The translations under genes were made by a program, and so were the position numbers. Positions 34,065 to 44,067 of a DNA stretch of 64,000 nucleotides are shown piece after piece (position 1 is the stretch's first letter; every line of letters starts with the position of its first letter). Where the stretch lies: positions 599,426 through 663,425 of the forward strand of contig NZ_GL586311.1 of the NCBI RefSeq assembly GCF_000184945.1. The letters are read 5' to 3'. The DNA comes from Segatella buccae ATCC 33574. Lineage in GTDB: Bacteria > Bacteroidota > Bacteroidia > Bacteroidales > Bacteroidaceae. A model generated the notes under the pieces. The model searched no databases. It was not told where the DNA came from and worked only from the letters and a program-made list of their open reading frames with translations.

Positions 34065-37000
34065 ATGAAACACTTTAAATCTATCGAAAGGCCGTTAGTA
34101 TTGCTATTCCTGTTCTGTTTAATCCCACTTGGGATAACGGCGCAGAACCTTGTAAAAGGATTAGTGAATGACGAATCGGGCGAACCTATTATCGGGGCTA
34201 CCATCCGGGTGGTCGGTTCGCAGGAAGGCTGCATCACCGATTTGGACGGAAAGTTCAACGTGAATGCCGCCCCCAATGCCAAACTTTCCATCACCTACGT
34301 AGGCTACGAACCGCAAACCGTGAATGTGGGTGGCCGGCAAAACCTCATTATCACGCTCAAAACAGACGACCGCACCCTGAGCGATGTAGTGGTCATCGGC
34401 TACGGTACGGCCAAGCGGAGCGACATCTCCGGTTCCGTGACTTCCGTCAACACCTCCGAGATGATGAAGCGTGCGCCCGTCAATCTGGCTCAGGGGCTGC
34501 AAGGTTCGGCTCCCGGCGTACTCGTGACGGCGCAAGACGGCGCACCCAATGCCATGGCACAAGTACGCATCCGTGGTGTAGGCACCATCAACGGCAACTC
34601 CGAACCGCTCTATGTGGTAGACGGTGTGCAGGTGGGAACCAATGCCAACTTCCTGAATCCTCAGGACATCGATGCCATTGAGATATTGAAAGATGCCTCC
34701 GCCACAGCCATCTACGGGTCGCGTGGTGCCAACGGTGTGGTACTCATCACCACCAAACACGGTTCCAAAGGCAATGTGCATGTAGACGTGAGTGCCGGTT
34801 GGGGCCTCCAAACCGTGGCCCACACGCTTCGCACACTTGATGTAGACACCTACGCCAAGGCCATCCGTCAGGCTCGGGCCAACGACGGACAAAACGTGGG
34901 TATGCCCATTTTCAGCGAACAATATGACGGCAAGCGACACTACATAGACTGGCAAAAGGAAATGACACGCACCGCCCTGCGCCAGAACTACACCGTCAGT
35001 CTCAGCGGTGGAACGGAGAAGTTTCAAGGCACTTTCTCTGCCGGCTACATGGACAACGAGGGTGTCGTGGTCAATACCAACTACCGCCGCATGAATCTCC
35101 GCGGCAACATGAAAGCGCAGGTAAACCAATATCTCGAAATTGGGGGAGACCTCAACTTCACCCATGACGTGAACCGAGGAAGCAATACCGGCTTCGGCAA
35201 CAACGGAAACCTTTCTTCCATCCGCGACTACGCCACCCTCATGCCCACCATGGACTATACGGATGCGGGCGGCAACATCGTGTCTCCCAACATCGTGAAC
35301 CCCGACGGTACTTACGGCACTTTCTGGCAGACGGCCTCAAAGGGCTACGAACTGACCTCGACTGACAGCTATTACGCCAAACAAATGGAACTCGACAACC
35401 CCACACGGGGCAACCGTTTCCTTGCCAACATGCACATCGACCTGAGTCTGGTCAAAGGCATGCACCTGAAATCTATCTTCTCTTATAATCACACATCGAC
35501 CGACAGCTACAACTGGGGCACTCCCGTGCGCCGCTACAACGACGGCAAGGAAGTGCACATGCAGGGCGTAGACATCCGTCGCACGTTCGGGCTCACCCAA
35601 AGCAGCAGTTATGACAGAAGTCTTGAAACCTATCTCACCTATCACTGGACCAACGACACGCACGACATCACAGGCATGGTGGGCAACTCCGTGAGCCAGA
35701 ACAAAGGCTATTGGGTGAATGCCAGTGCCAAAGACTTCCCGGCAGAGAACATCCGTTCTATAGCCCAAACCCTTGACAGTTCGACCAAGGACGGTGGCGG
35801 TGGTTTCAATCTCGAGACCCGTTTCATCTCCTATTACGGCCGGTTGATGTACAGCCTGCTGAACCGTTACAACCTTACGGCAACTCTCCGCCGCGACGGC
35901 AGCTCCAACTTCGGGTCAGGCAACCGTTGGGGCACCTTTCCGTCGGCAGCCGCCTCGTGGCGCATTTCCGAAGAACCCTTCATGAAAGCCGTCGACTTCG
36001 TCAGCAACATAAAACTCCGTCTGGGCTGGGGCCGCACGGGCAATGCGGGCATTGCCACCAGCAGCGCCGTCGAACAGTTGGGCTCCACCAACACCCAATA
36101 TCATTTCTACAGCTTGGGAGCCTCTTCCCAAGACTTCATCAAAGCCAACGGTGTGGCCAAACTCATCATCGCCAACCCAAATCTGAAGTGGGAGACCAAC
36201 GAGCAGACTAATGTAGGTCTCGACTTCTCTCTGCTCAAAGGCGACCTGAACGTGTCGCTCGACTACTTCGTGCGCAACTCCAAAGACCTGCTCCTTGACG
36301 TGTCCGTGAGACCCTCTTCCGGCTACAAGACCTATTACACCAACTACGGGAAAATCCGCAACCGCGGTTTTGAGTTCAGCGTGGGCTACAACCACCGCTT
36401 CAATAAGGACTGGGCTTTCGGTGCCACGCTCACCGGCTCTACGCTGAAAAACAAGATCATCTCAAGCGGACTCGACATCATGAACACCTGTTCCGGCGGC
36501 AACGACGGTACCAATATCGACGGTTCCAACGTGCAGGGCATCGCCTCCGAGTGGCTCGGTTGGAAAAACCATTCCATCTGCCGCGAAGGCTATGCCGTAG
36601 GCTCCTTCTACGGCTACAGGGCACTTGGCATCGTACGTTCGGAAGAGCAGCTGGCTGAAATCAAGTCCAAGGTGAACCAGCCCGGCCTCAAGGTGGGCGA
36701 CATCTACTATGCCGACCTTGACCACAACGGCACCATCGATGCCAACGACATGACCGTGATTGGCAACGGCTTTCCCAAACTCAACTACGGTCTGACCTTG
36801 AATGCCTCCTATAAGAACTGGGACTTCTCGCTCTACACCTACGGTGTGATGGGGCAGGACATTCTCTCCTATTCGGCCATGCGGCTCTCTGTGATGAAGC
36901 AGGGCGACGACCCGAGTGTCGCCAACATTCTGCGGGAAGCTTACAACGAGTCGTTCACCAACAATCCCAATGGCAGCCTGCCACGCCTGAGCCTTCTCGA

Positions 37001-37289
37001 CAGCGAGAACAACAACAGCCGCGTGTCTGACTTCTGGATCAAGAGCGGCGACTTCCTCAAAATCAGCAACATCCAAGTGGGCTACACCTTCCCCAAGACT
37101 TGGCTTGCCCCACTGAAACTGACCAATGCCCGCGCCTATCTGGCCGTCAGCAATCTCGCTTGCATTTCGGGCTACAACAAATACGGCGACCCCGAGTGCG
37201 GACAGGGCAGTGTGATCTATACCGGTCTCGACTCCGGCCGCTATCCCACGCCCCGCACCTTTTCGTTCGGCCTGAACGTACAATTCTAA
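34065..37289 (+). CDS. SusC/RagA-type TonB-linked outer-membrane transporter
   Basis: This 1074-aa protein has a signal peptide (LVLLFLFCLIPLGITAQ), a carboxypeptidase-regulatory domain (VKGLVNDESGEPIIGATIRVVGS, about 28-110), a TonB-dependent plug (SDVVVIGYGTAKRSDISGSV onward, about 115-230) with the SusC-type signature IDAIEILKDASATAIYGSRGANGVVLITT, and a beta-barrel ending in TFSFGLNVQF. SusC proteins import oligosaccharides (RagA peptides) through the outer membrane together with a SusD lipoprotein lid. The SusD-type gene follows after 25 bp. Length is normal. Confidence 0.95.
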   Translation: MKHFKSIERPLVLLFLFCLIPLGITAQNLVKGLVNDESGEPIIGATIRVVGSQEGCITDLDGKFNVNAAPNAKLSITYVGYEPQTVNVGGRQNLIITLKTDDRTLSDVVVIGYGTAKRSDISGSVTSVNTSEMMKRAPVNLAQGLQGSAPGVLVTAQDGAPNAMAQVRIRGVGTINGNSEPLYVVDGVQVGTNANFLNPQDIDAIEILKDASATAIYGSRGANGVVLITTKHGSKGNVHVDVSAGWGLQTVAHTLRTLDVDTYAKAIRQARANDGQNVGMPIFSEQYDGKRHYIDWQKEMTRTALRQNYTVSLSGGTEKFQGTFSAGYMDNEGVVVNTNYRRMNLRGNMKAQVNQYLEIGGDLNFTHDVNRGSNTGFGNNGNLSSIRDYATLMPTMDYTDAGGNIVSPNIVNPDGTYGTFWQTASKGYELTSTDSYYAKQMELDNPTRGNRFLANMHIDLSLVKGMHLKSIFSYNHTSTDSYNWGTPVRRYNDGKEVHMQGVDIRRTFGLTQSSSYDRSLETYLTYHWTNDTHDITGMVGNSVSQNKGYWVNASAKDFPAENIRSIAQTLDSSTKDGGGGFNLETRFISYYGRLMYSLLNRYNLTATLRRDGSSNFGSGNRWGTFPSAAASWRISEEPFMKAVDFVSNIKLRLGWGRTGNAGIATSSAVEQLGSTNTQYHFYSLGASSQDFIKANGVAKLIIANPNLKWETNEQTNVGLDFSLLKGDLNVSLDYFVRNSKDLLLDVSVRPSSGYKTYYTNYGKIRNRGFEFSVGYNHRFNKDWAFGATLTGSTLKNKIISSGLDIMNTCSGGNDGTNIDGSNVQGIASEWLGWKNHSICREGYAVGSFYGYRALGIVRSEEQLAEIKSKVNQPGLKVGDIYYADLDHNGTIDANDMTVIGNGFPKLNYGLTLNASYKNWDFSLYTYGVMGQDILSYSAMRLSVMKQGDDPSVANILREAYNESFTNNPNGSLPRLSLLDSENNNSRVSDFWIKSGDFLKISNIQVGYTFPKTWLAPLKLTNARAYLAVSNLACISGYNKYGDPECGQGSVIYTGLDSGRYPTPRTFSFGLNVQF

Positions 37290-37314
37290 CGGTTCAATCT
37301 TAATACAGAAAACA

Positions 37315-39246
37315 ATGAAAAAGCTACATCAATCATTCCTTATAGCCGCAACAGGAATAGCCGCACTGTGCTTCACAGCCTGCGACAACGACAAGTTCCT
37401 TTCGGTGGAACACTACGACATACTCCCGGCCGACCAGATGTTCAAAACGCAGAATGATGCCTTGAGCGGCCTCAACGGCATCTACGACTGCCTGTTTGCC
37501 GACAACACCTACGCCGACGGATGGAACTACAAACCGCAACTCTTCTTCGGCTGCCATCCCACACTGGACACCCAAGCCACAGGCTGGGACGTGCAGTGGG
37601 GCCAGCAGTCGTGGACCGCCGACGACTCCGACCTCGGACGGGGATACAACTATTCCTATCGGGCCATCGGCCGGGCCAACGACTTCCTCAGCGGACTGGA
37701 AGACGAACACAACACCGAGGTGAAAAAGTTTCCGGCCTATAACACGATGGATGGAGAAGCCCATGCGCTGCGGGCCTACTTCTATATGTTCTTGGCCCAA
37801 AACTGGGGCCGGGTGCCGATGCTCGCCACAGGAGAGTCGTTCCTCAACACGCCCAACAAGGCGGCTGCCGAAACCGACGACGAGATGTGGGACTTCATCA
37901 TCGACGACCTCAAAACGGCCGTCCGGCAGCTCGACTGGAAACCTTACAACGGGGAATATGGCCGTTGCACCAAAGGCATGGCACTCTCCTATCTTGGGGA
38001 GGCCTATCTGTGGAAGGCCTACAAGGCCCGCCTCAACAGCAAGGACGAGGCCAAGAGCACCGAAAATGTGAAGTTGGCCAAGGAATCCCTTGAGCAGGTA
38101 GTCAACAGTGGAACCTACGACTTGGCTCCCTCCTTTTCCACCCTGTGGGATGTAGGCGAAGCCTGGCCCAAAGAGGCCGTGTGGCAGGTGGTCAACGACA
38201 TGGGAGCCGGCAACTACGGCAAGTGGGACTCCGACGCCCACATCTTCAACAACTTCTTCGCCGGCTCCACCAACGGCGGAGGCGGCTGGGGCTCCGAATA
38301 TCTCTCGTGGGAACTCTACTTTGCCTACGAGAACGGCGACAAGCGGCGCGACGCCTCCATGTGTACCAGTCCCGTGGCCGAGCTGCCGGAGGCGCAACGC
38401 TCCAGGTACACCTACGGGCGCAATCCCTTCACACAGGAAATGCTGGGCGTGGACGAAGAACGGTCCAAGAAAGAGGGCCGGGTGGTGCTGTCCGACAACA
38501 ACGGCTACATGTTCAATAACGGCGGCGACTTCGCCCCGGCCATTTGGACGCTCAAGCTCTGGCGCTCGCAACGCTGCCAGTGGTCTAATCCTCATTCGCC
38601 CTGTCATTTCTACTACAAGAGATATGCCGGCGTGCTTCTCGACTATGCCGAATGCCTCTTCCGCCTCAACGGTGATGACGATGCCACGGCATGGAGCATC
38701 ATCGACCGCATCCGCAACCGTGCTTTCGGCAATCTGGAAGTGGGCAAGGCCGACGCGCTGAACAAGCAGTTTGTAGCCTATTACAATTCGCTCGTCGGGC
38801 AAGGGGGCTATGGCAACGACCCCAACAAGCCTTGGAACGACTACAAGGCTCTCAAGGAATATCCCATTCCCTTCAACACCAAGACTGTCGAAGTGCCCGA
38901 TGCCAAGACCTACTACACGCGCTATGCTTCCGAAAGCAACGATATTCACCGGTCGTTCACGGCTCATAAATGCAAGGTTTGGGAGGTGGCTCTCGGACAG
39001 GAACGCCGCAAGGAATTCAGTTCGGAGTGGAACCTGAAGGCCGATCTCCAGCGTTCCGACTTCCTGATACCGTCCATCGAGTGCAACTACCCCAAGGGGG
39101 TGGGCCTGCCCAACACTGACTCGGGGAAGAAAGGCAACTGGCACTACTACCGCACATGGGATTTCGACACCCAACGGCTCATCATGCCGATACCTACCGA
39201 CGAACTGTTGCGCAACAAACTCATCAAGCAAAATCCGGGCTACTGA
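37315..39246 (+). CDS. SusD/RagB-type surface lipoprotein
   Basis: This 643-aa protein has a lipoprotein signal with lipobox LCFTAC and then DNDKFL, the usual SusD start. The N-terminal TPR-like region includes AHALRAYFYMFLAQNWGRVP, the SusD family signature, and the C-terminus ends RLIMPIPTDELLRNKLIKQNPGY, also typical (P-IP--E---N-----QN-GY). It binds the substrate and caps the SusC barrel. Substrate cannot be read from sequence; the nearest enzyme is a GH9 glycanase 0.8 kb downstream, suggesting a beta-glucan or related glycan. Confidence 0.93.
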   Translation: MKKLHQSFLIAATGIAALCFTACDNDKFLSVEHYDILPADQMFKTQNDALSGLNGIYDCLFADNTYADGWNYKPQLFFGCHPTLDTQATGWDVQWGQQSWTADDSDLGRGYNYSYRAIGRANDFLSGLEDEHNTEVKKFPAYNTMDGEAHALRAYFYMFLAQNWGRVPMLATGESFLNTPNKAAAETDDEMWDFIIDDLKTAVRQLDWKPYNGEYGRCTKGMALSYLGEAYLWKAYKARLNSKDEAKSTENVKLAKESLEQVVNSGTYDLAPSFSTLWDVGEAWPKEAVWQVVNDMGAGNYGKWDSDAHIFNNFFAGSTNGGGGWGSEYLSWELYFAYENGDKRRDASMCTSPVAELPEAQRSRYTYGRNPFTQEMLGVDEERSKKEGRVVLSDNNGYMFNNGGDFAPAIWTLKLWRSQRCQWSNPHSPCHFYYKRYAGVLLDYAECLFRLNGDDDATAWSIIDRIRNRAFGNLEVGKADALNKQFVAYYNSLVGQGGYGNDPNKPWNDYKALKEYPIPFNTKTVEVPDAKTYYTRYASESNDIHRSFTAHKCKVWEVALGQERRKEFSSEWNLKADLQRSDFLIPSIECNYPKGVGLPNTDSGKKGNWHYYRTWDFDTQRLIMPIPTDELLRNKLIKQNPGY

Positions 39247-39303
39247 TTTAGGTTCATATAAAGCTGTGTTTTCTATTAGAAAACCATTTTGTACATCAGT
39301 TTC

Positions 39304-39338
39304 GGGGAATTGGGTCGTGAGACTCGATTCCCCTTTTT
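39304..39338 (+). terminator. Terminator of the susC/susD-type operon
   Basis: GGGGAAT (39304-39310) pairs with ATTCCCC (39327-39333), with extra GTC/GAC pairing inside the loop, followed by five T. Confidence 0.75.
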
Positions 39339-39380
39339 CTTCAGCGAATAGAACGGGAATGAAACGATTCTCTCTTCACG

Positions 39381-39521
39381 CCCTCATTCGCTCGATTCGC
39401 TGAATTCGCCGACAAAGAAGGGTCGGCGAATGAGACAAATTAAACGAATTTTCTCCTCATGCCCTCATTCGCCCAATTCGCTGAATTCGCCGACACTCAC
39501 TCTTCGGCGAATTCAGCGAAT
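39381..39521. repeat. ATTCGCCGA hairpin repeats in a 0.8-kb gap
   Basis: A unit CCCTCATTCGCYCRATTCGC with following TGAATTCGCCGAC occurs at about 39381-39412 and 39462-39494. The second copy pairs with TCGGCGAATTCAGCGAAT (39504-39521) in a perfect 18-bp hairpin (left arm 39476-39493, loop 10 nt). Further right (39670-39760) lies a TTGCAAAAGGGCCACA segment like the dispersed element at 25345-25580. No gene is supportable in 39247-40060. Confidence 0.7.
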
Positions 39522-39990
39522 GGGGCGAAGGATGCTTTGGTAGTATAGCACGAACTATTAAAAGTTTCGAAAAAGCCTTACACATATTTTCCCCACACCC
39601 ATTTCTCCCTCCAATCCCATCCGCCTTATCCACCCTATCTGCCCCATCGATTTTCTCATTCGGCCAAAACGATATTGCAAAAGGGCCACACTTGGAAGCT
39701 CACTCGGGCCGAACGACAATCTCAAAGAGCCCGTTTTGCAAAGCCAATTTGAGCCGAAAAGCCTCTTTTAGGGGGGTGGGGGTTCGTAGGTGGATTAGAA
39801 ATCAAAAAAAGGGAAACACTTGCGTGCTTCCCTTGCTTATGCAAAGATACTACATAAACGGGCGAAAACCAAACATACAACGAAATATACTGACAAACAG
39901 AACAGGGGACGGTAAGAAAAAGCTTGATAGCATACACTTCCTCTGAAAAACGATCCGGAGATAGAAAATGAAATGTATTTGAAACGTTTT

Positions 39991-40023
39991 TTTGCCGAAT
40001 GAATAGGGTAAATGCTATCTTTG
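39991..40023 (+). promoter_or_regulatory. Promoter for the GH9 gene
   Basis: TTTG (39991-39994) and TATCTTTG (40016-40023), 21 bp apart. The gene therefore has its own promoter apart from the susC/susD-type operon; leader about 30 nt. Confidence 0.7.
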
Positions 40024-40060
40024 TGCCATCAGTCAAAACCATACGAACACAATAAAAGTC

Positions 40061-42526
40061 ATGAACAAAACACTCAACTTCCTTTTCCTTGGCCTTGCAT
40101 GGCTCTCCATGCAGCCGCTCCCGGCCCAGTCGCTCAAGCTCAACGAAAGCGGATATTTCGACGGTGGGGGCGTAAATGTCATGGTCTTCAACAATCCCTA
40201 CCACTCTTTCTTCTATGACGAGAAGCGGTCGGGCATCGACATCATCCACCGGGGAGTGCTGACGGCGAGCAACGGATGCGTGCGCCTGCAAAACACACCG
40301 GAACAATGGGATCTCGTGCCCGAAACCGTGAGCCATAAAGTGGATGTCGACCGGCAGACGGTCAGTGTGGTGGTAGACTATCCCGACTATGGTTTCCAAC
40401 CCGAAATGAGGGTGTCGCCACGCGGCAAAGGATTCGCCGTAGAGGTGTGGCTCTCCCAACCTGTACCCAAATTTCTGGAAGGCAAAGCGGGATTCAACCT
40501 TGAATTTCTACCCTCGGCCTACTGGCAACGCTCTTTTCTCATTGATGGCCGACCCGACTACTTCCCCCGCTATCCGGGCGGCAACATGGTGATGCGCCCC
40601 ACGAGTGAAAAGGTGAAACAGGTGCTGGGCTATACCACCTACGACGACCGGGGGCATGGGGAGTTTCCCGTGCCCCGCCCTTTTGCCCAAGGTCACCGGC
40701 TCGTTCTGGCCCCCGAGGATGCCGACCGCTGTGTGAAAATCGAGTCAGACAGCACATTGCTGCTCTTCGACGGCCGACAAGTGGCCCAGAACGGCTGGTA
40801 TGTGGTGCGCAGTCTGCTCCCGGCAGGAGCCACGGGCAAGGTGCTCGAATGGTATGTAGAACCCAAAGTGGCGGAGGGCTGGACGCGCAAGCCCAACATC
40901 GGTTTCTCACAAGTGGGCTACGAACCCTCGCAAAACAAACAGACCATCATCGAACTCGACAAGGCTGACACACCGTTGCCCACCGTCACACTGCTGCGAA
41001 TCGACGCTGAAGGGCATTCCACAGCCGTGGCCGAACTGCCCGCCAAACCGTGGGGACGATTCCGCCGCTACCAATATGTCACGGCCGACTTCTCCTCCGC
41101 ACGGGAGGAAGGCATCTACTGCCTGCGCTATGGCGACCAGACCACCAACACGTTCCCCATCAGGCGAGGTGTCTATCGCGACGTGTGGCATCCCTCGATG
41201 GATGTATGGTTTCCCGTACAGATGGATCACACAACCGTGCGCGAAGCCTACCGCATTTGGCATGGCGAGCCTTTCAAAGACGACTGCGTGCAGGCTCCCG
41301 TCAACACCGTCCACTTCGACAACTACCGCCAAGGCCCCACCACCGAGTCGCCTTACCGGTCGCTCGAGCACATACCGGGCTTCACGGCCGGTGGATGGTT
41401 TGATGCCGGCGACTTCGACATCGAGACCCCATCCCACGATGCCACCCTGCTAAGCATGGTTGGCACTTGGGAGGAGTTCCGCCCGGATCGCGACCAAACC
41501 TTCATCGACCCTGAGAAGCATTATGCCGAGATACATCGCCCCGACGGCAAGGCCGACTTGCTGCAACAGATAGCGCATGGCGTGCTGCCCATCGTCGCTC
41601 AGGTGGAGCAGATCGGGCACCCCTGCAGGGGCATCACGCTCCCCACACTCTACTCCTACCACCATCTCGGCGACGCCTCTACGGAGACCGACAATCTCGT
41701 GGGCACGGGCGATGAGCGTTGGTGCTTCACGTCCCACGATTCGTTTATCGACTATTACACCGCTGCCGCCCTTGCCGCCGTCTACCGTCCGCTCAAAGAT
41801 TTCAATACGCCGTTGGCCGACCGTTGTCTCCGTGCAGCCCGAAAGGTCTGGGAAGACAGCAAGGCCACGCCCGCCGCAGCAGCCGTCACGGCTCCCGCGG
41901 CACTCGAACTCTACAAGAGTACGGGCGAAAGAGGTTATTTGAAGGCCTTCAATGATTCCATTTTCAAGGCTCTCCGATTGGGCGGAAAAGAGCGGATAGG
42001 CGGGCTTCTCACCACAGCCTTGCAGGCTTGCAATGTCATGGACAAAGGCTACATGAAGAAGTTGCGCCCATACGTGGAAACCTTCAAGAAGACACTCGAT
42101 GACAAAGGCAAGGAAAATCCATACGGCGTAGATCCTGTAGGAGAAAACTGGGGCGGCAACGGGGCCGTCGTCTCGCAAGGCGTCACGGCCTACTATGCTC
42201 ACAAATATTTCCCCGACATCATTGATCGGGAAGCCGTCTTGCGACCGGCCCACTTCCTTTTCGGTTGTCATCCCGACCACAACAAGTCGTTTGTGGCGGG
42301 CGTGGGGGTGCGCACCAAAGCCATGACCTACGGCAACACCCGTGCCGACTTCACCTTCATTGCAGGCGGCGTGGCCCCGGGATTGCTTGCACTCAAGCCC
42401 GACTATTTCGAAAACAAGGACGACTGGCCCTTCTATTGGGGACAAAACGAATGCACCATCGGACTGACTTCGCAGTATGTCTTTCTCGGAAACGCGCTGG
42501 GCAAACTGTTTGAGGAAGTGCAATAA
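40061..42526 (+). CDS. Glycoside hydrolase family 9 enzyme
   Basis: This 821-aa protein has a signal peptide (FLFLGLAWLSMQPLPAQS), a poorly recognised N-terminal region, an Ig-like CelD_N domain (about 285-380, starting NIGFSQVGYEPSQNKQTIIEL) and a C-terminal GH9 (alpha/alpha)6 domain. The catalytic base pair is in GGWFDAGDFD (DAGD 448-451) and the acid is Glu797 in GQNECTIGLTSQYVFL. GH9 enzymes hydrolyse beta-1,4 glucans such as cellulose, mixed-linkage glucan or xyloglucan by inversion. No lipobox, so periplasmic or exported. The N-terminal 280 residues are longer than in simple GH9 enzymes. Confidence 0.88.
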   Translation: MNKTLNFLFLGLAWLSMQPLPAQSLKLNESGYFDGGGVNVMVFNNPYHSFFYDEKRSGIDIIHRGVLTASNGCVRLQNTPEQWDLVPETVSHKVDVDRQTVSVVVDYPDYGFQPEMRVSPRGKGFAVEVWLSQPVPKFLEGKAGFNLEFLPSAYWQRSFLIDGRPDYFPRYPGGNMVMRPTSEKVKQVLGYTTYDDRGHGEFPVPRPFAQGHRLVLAPEDADRCVKIESDSTLLLFDGRQVAQNGWYVVRSLLPAGATGKVLEWYVEPKVAEGWTRKPNIGFSQVGYEPSQNKQTIIELDKADTPLPTVTLLRIDAEGHSTAVAELPAKPWGRFRRYQYVTADFSSAREEGIYCLRYGDQTTNTFPIRRGVYRDVWHPSMDVWFPVQMDHTTVREAYRIWHGEPFKDDCVQAPVNTVHFDNYRQGPTTESPYRSLEHIPGFTAGGWFDAGDFDIETPSHDATLLSMVGTWEEFRPDRDQTFIDPEKHYAEIHRPDGKADLLQQIAHGVLPIVAQVEQIGHPCRGITLPTLYSYHHLGDASTETDNLVGTGDERWCFTSHDSFIDYYTAAALAAVYRPLKDFNTPLADRCLRAARKVWEDSKATPAAAAVTAPAALELYKSTGERGYLKAFNDSIFKALRLGGKERIGGLLTTALQACNVMDKGYMKKLRPYVETFKKTLDDKGKENPYGVDPVGENWGGNGAVVSQGVTAYYAHKYFPDIIDREAVLRPAHFLFGCHPDHNKSFVAGVGVRTKAMTYGNTRADFTFIAGGVAPGLLALKPDYFENKDDWPFYWGQNECTIGLTSQYVFLGNALGKLFEEVQ

Positions 42527-42531
42527 CGCAT

Positions 42532-42647
42532 CAGGAGACAAAAGGGACAAAAGGCAAAAGGGAATCAAGACAACAGCTTGTTCTGAAAACCCGTTCACAG
42601 AACATGTGTCTTGACTCCCTTTCGCCCCCTGAATCCTTTGGCCCCTG
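42532..42647. repeat. Inverted repeat element (family A copy) after the GH9 gene
   Basis: An imperfect hairpin of about 50-bp arms starts 5 bp after the GH9 stop: CAGGAGACAAAAGGGACAAA on the left pairs with TTTGGCCCCTG at the right end, and CAAGACA / TGTCTTG pair inside. It resembles the elements at 24242-24388 and 55662-55915 and separates the convergent GH9 and M16 genes, where it could end transcription from both sides. Confidence 0.7.
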
Positions 42648-42673
42648 AAAAGATATTCTTCTCCCTCCTTTAT

Positions 42674-43903
42674 TCATTTGATAATCAGTGTGGTCAACGC
42701 TTCTTCGGTAAAGAGATCGTTGGCCACGTTTTGTATCTGTCCGGCGGTGACGGCATCGATGCGGCGGTAGAGCGAGGCGATGTCTTTCTCCCAACCATAG
42801 TGGAGGAAACTCTTGCCGAAATCGATGGCAAAGTTCTCACGATTGTCGCATGCCACGCCTATCTGGCCCTTGAGTTGCTTCTTGGCCGCACGCAGTTGAG
42901 CCTCGGAGAGCGGGGCGGCCATCACGCGATCGAGTTCGCGGCGCACAAGCCTACGGCAGCGCCCCACATCATGAGGGTCGCAACCGAAATAGACGACCCA
43001 AAGGCCTGTGTCGCCATAGTTTACCATCGAACTCTCCACCGTGTAGACCAGTCCGTGGCGTTCGCGCAGCGAAAGATTGAAGCGTGCGTTCATGCCCGGC
43101 CCACCGAGCATGTTGTTGAGCAGATAGAGTGCCATGCGCCGATCATCGTGCGCACTGTATCCCCGGCTGCCCATCATCACGTGAGCCTGATGGGTGTGCT
43201 TGTCGCTTACCACCATCCGGGGGGCGTAAGGCGGCAAGGGCTGTCCGAGAGCGGGTGACAACAGTGGCCGGCAAGGCGGGAAATCGGCTGTGGCTTTGCG
43301 CAACAGGCGCACCACACGGTTGAAATCCACATCACCATAGATGAAGAACACGCTGTTTTCGGGTCGGTAGTAACGCTGCGTGAAGCGCAGGGCATCGGCC
43401 GTGGTGAACGAGCGGACACGTTCGGCAGAGCCCAAGATGCTGTGCCCCAGGGCATGGTTGGCGAAGATGAGATTGTCAAACTCGTCGTAGATGAGTTCTG
43501 CAGGCGAGTCGTTGTAGCTCTCTATCTCGTCGCAAATCACCTCCACTTCCTTGTCTATCTCGGTTTGCGGATAGGTGCTGTGGAACACGATGTCGGTGAG
43601 CAAGTCTACGGCCCGCGCCAGATGGTCTTTCAGAATGGCGGTGTAGTAGACGGTGTCTTCCTTGTTGGTGAAGGCATTCAGGTCGCCCCCCACGCTCTCC
43701 AGACAGTTGAGCACGTGCCAGGCCCGCCGCCGGGAGGTGCCTTTGAAAGTGACATGCTCGCAAAAGTGGGCCAGTCCCTCCTCACCCGGAAGTTCGTTGC
43801 GCGTGCCCGCATTGATTTCATAGCCGCAGTAGACCACTTGCGAATCGCCTTGCAAGTGAATGACTCGCAGGCCGTTATCTAAAGTAAGTGTGTTGTAATC
43901 CAT
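42674..43903 (-). CDS. M16-family zinc peptidase
   Basis: This 409-aa protein has the inverted zinc motif HFCEH (His46, Glu49, His50) followed by VTFKGT, and the downstream Glu expected in the helix IDKEVEVICDEIESYND. It begins with the typical LDNGLRVIHLQGDSQVVYCGYEINAG. M16 peptidases of about 410 residues resemble the processing-peptidase beta subunit and degrade or process peptides; there is no signal peptide, so it is probably cytosolic. It runs divergently from the sugar kinase gene. The minus strand upstream has a weak TAACTTCG -7 match near 43926. Confidence 0.88.
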   Translation of the reverse strand: MDYNTLTLDNGLRVIHLQGDSQVVYCGYEINAGTRNELPGEEGLAHFCEHVTFKGTSRRRAWHVLNCLESVGGDLNAFTNKEDTVYYTAILKDHLARAVDLLTDIVFHSTYPQTEIDKEVEVICDEIESYNDSPAELIYDEFDNLIFANHALGHSILGSAERVRSFTTADALRFTQRYYRPENSVFFIYGDVDFNRVVRLLRKATADFPPCRPLLSPALGQPLPPYAPRMVVSDKHTHQAHVMMGSRGYSAHDDRRMALYLLNNMLGGPGMNARFNLSLRERHGLVYTVESSMVNYGDTGLWVVYFGCDPHDVGRCRRLVRRELDRVMAAPLSEAQLRAAKKQLKGQIGVACDNRENFAIDFGKSFLHYGWEKDIASLYRRIDAVTAGQIQNVANDLFTEEALTTLIIK

Positions 43904-43955
43904 CCATTTCTCTTTGGCGCGAAGTTACTGCTTTTCCGTGAAAAAACGGCATCTT

Positions 43956-43988
43956 TTTGCTCGTTTCAACCGAAAAGCCCTATCTTTG
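43956..43988 (+). promoter_or_regulatory. Promoter for the PfkB kinase gene
   Basis: TTTG (43956-43959) and TATCTTTG (43981-43988), 21 bp apart, then a leader of about 75 nt to the ATG. Confidence 0.7.
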
Positions 43989-44067
43989 CATAAGATAGGC
44001 TGCACTCGGCCATTTGAGAGCAAGCCTTTACAAACAGAAATGAAACAACAGAAAACATCAAACGAAT

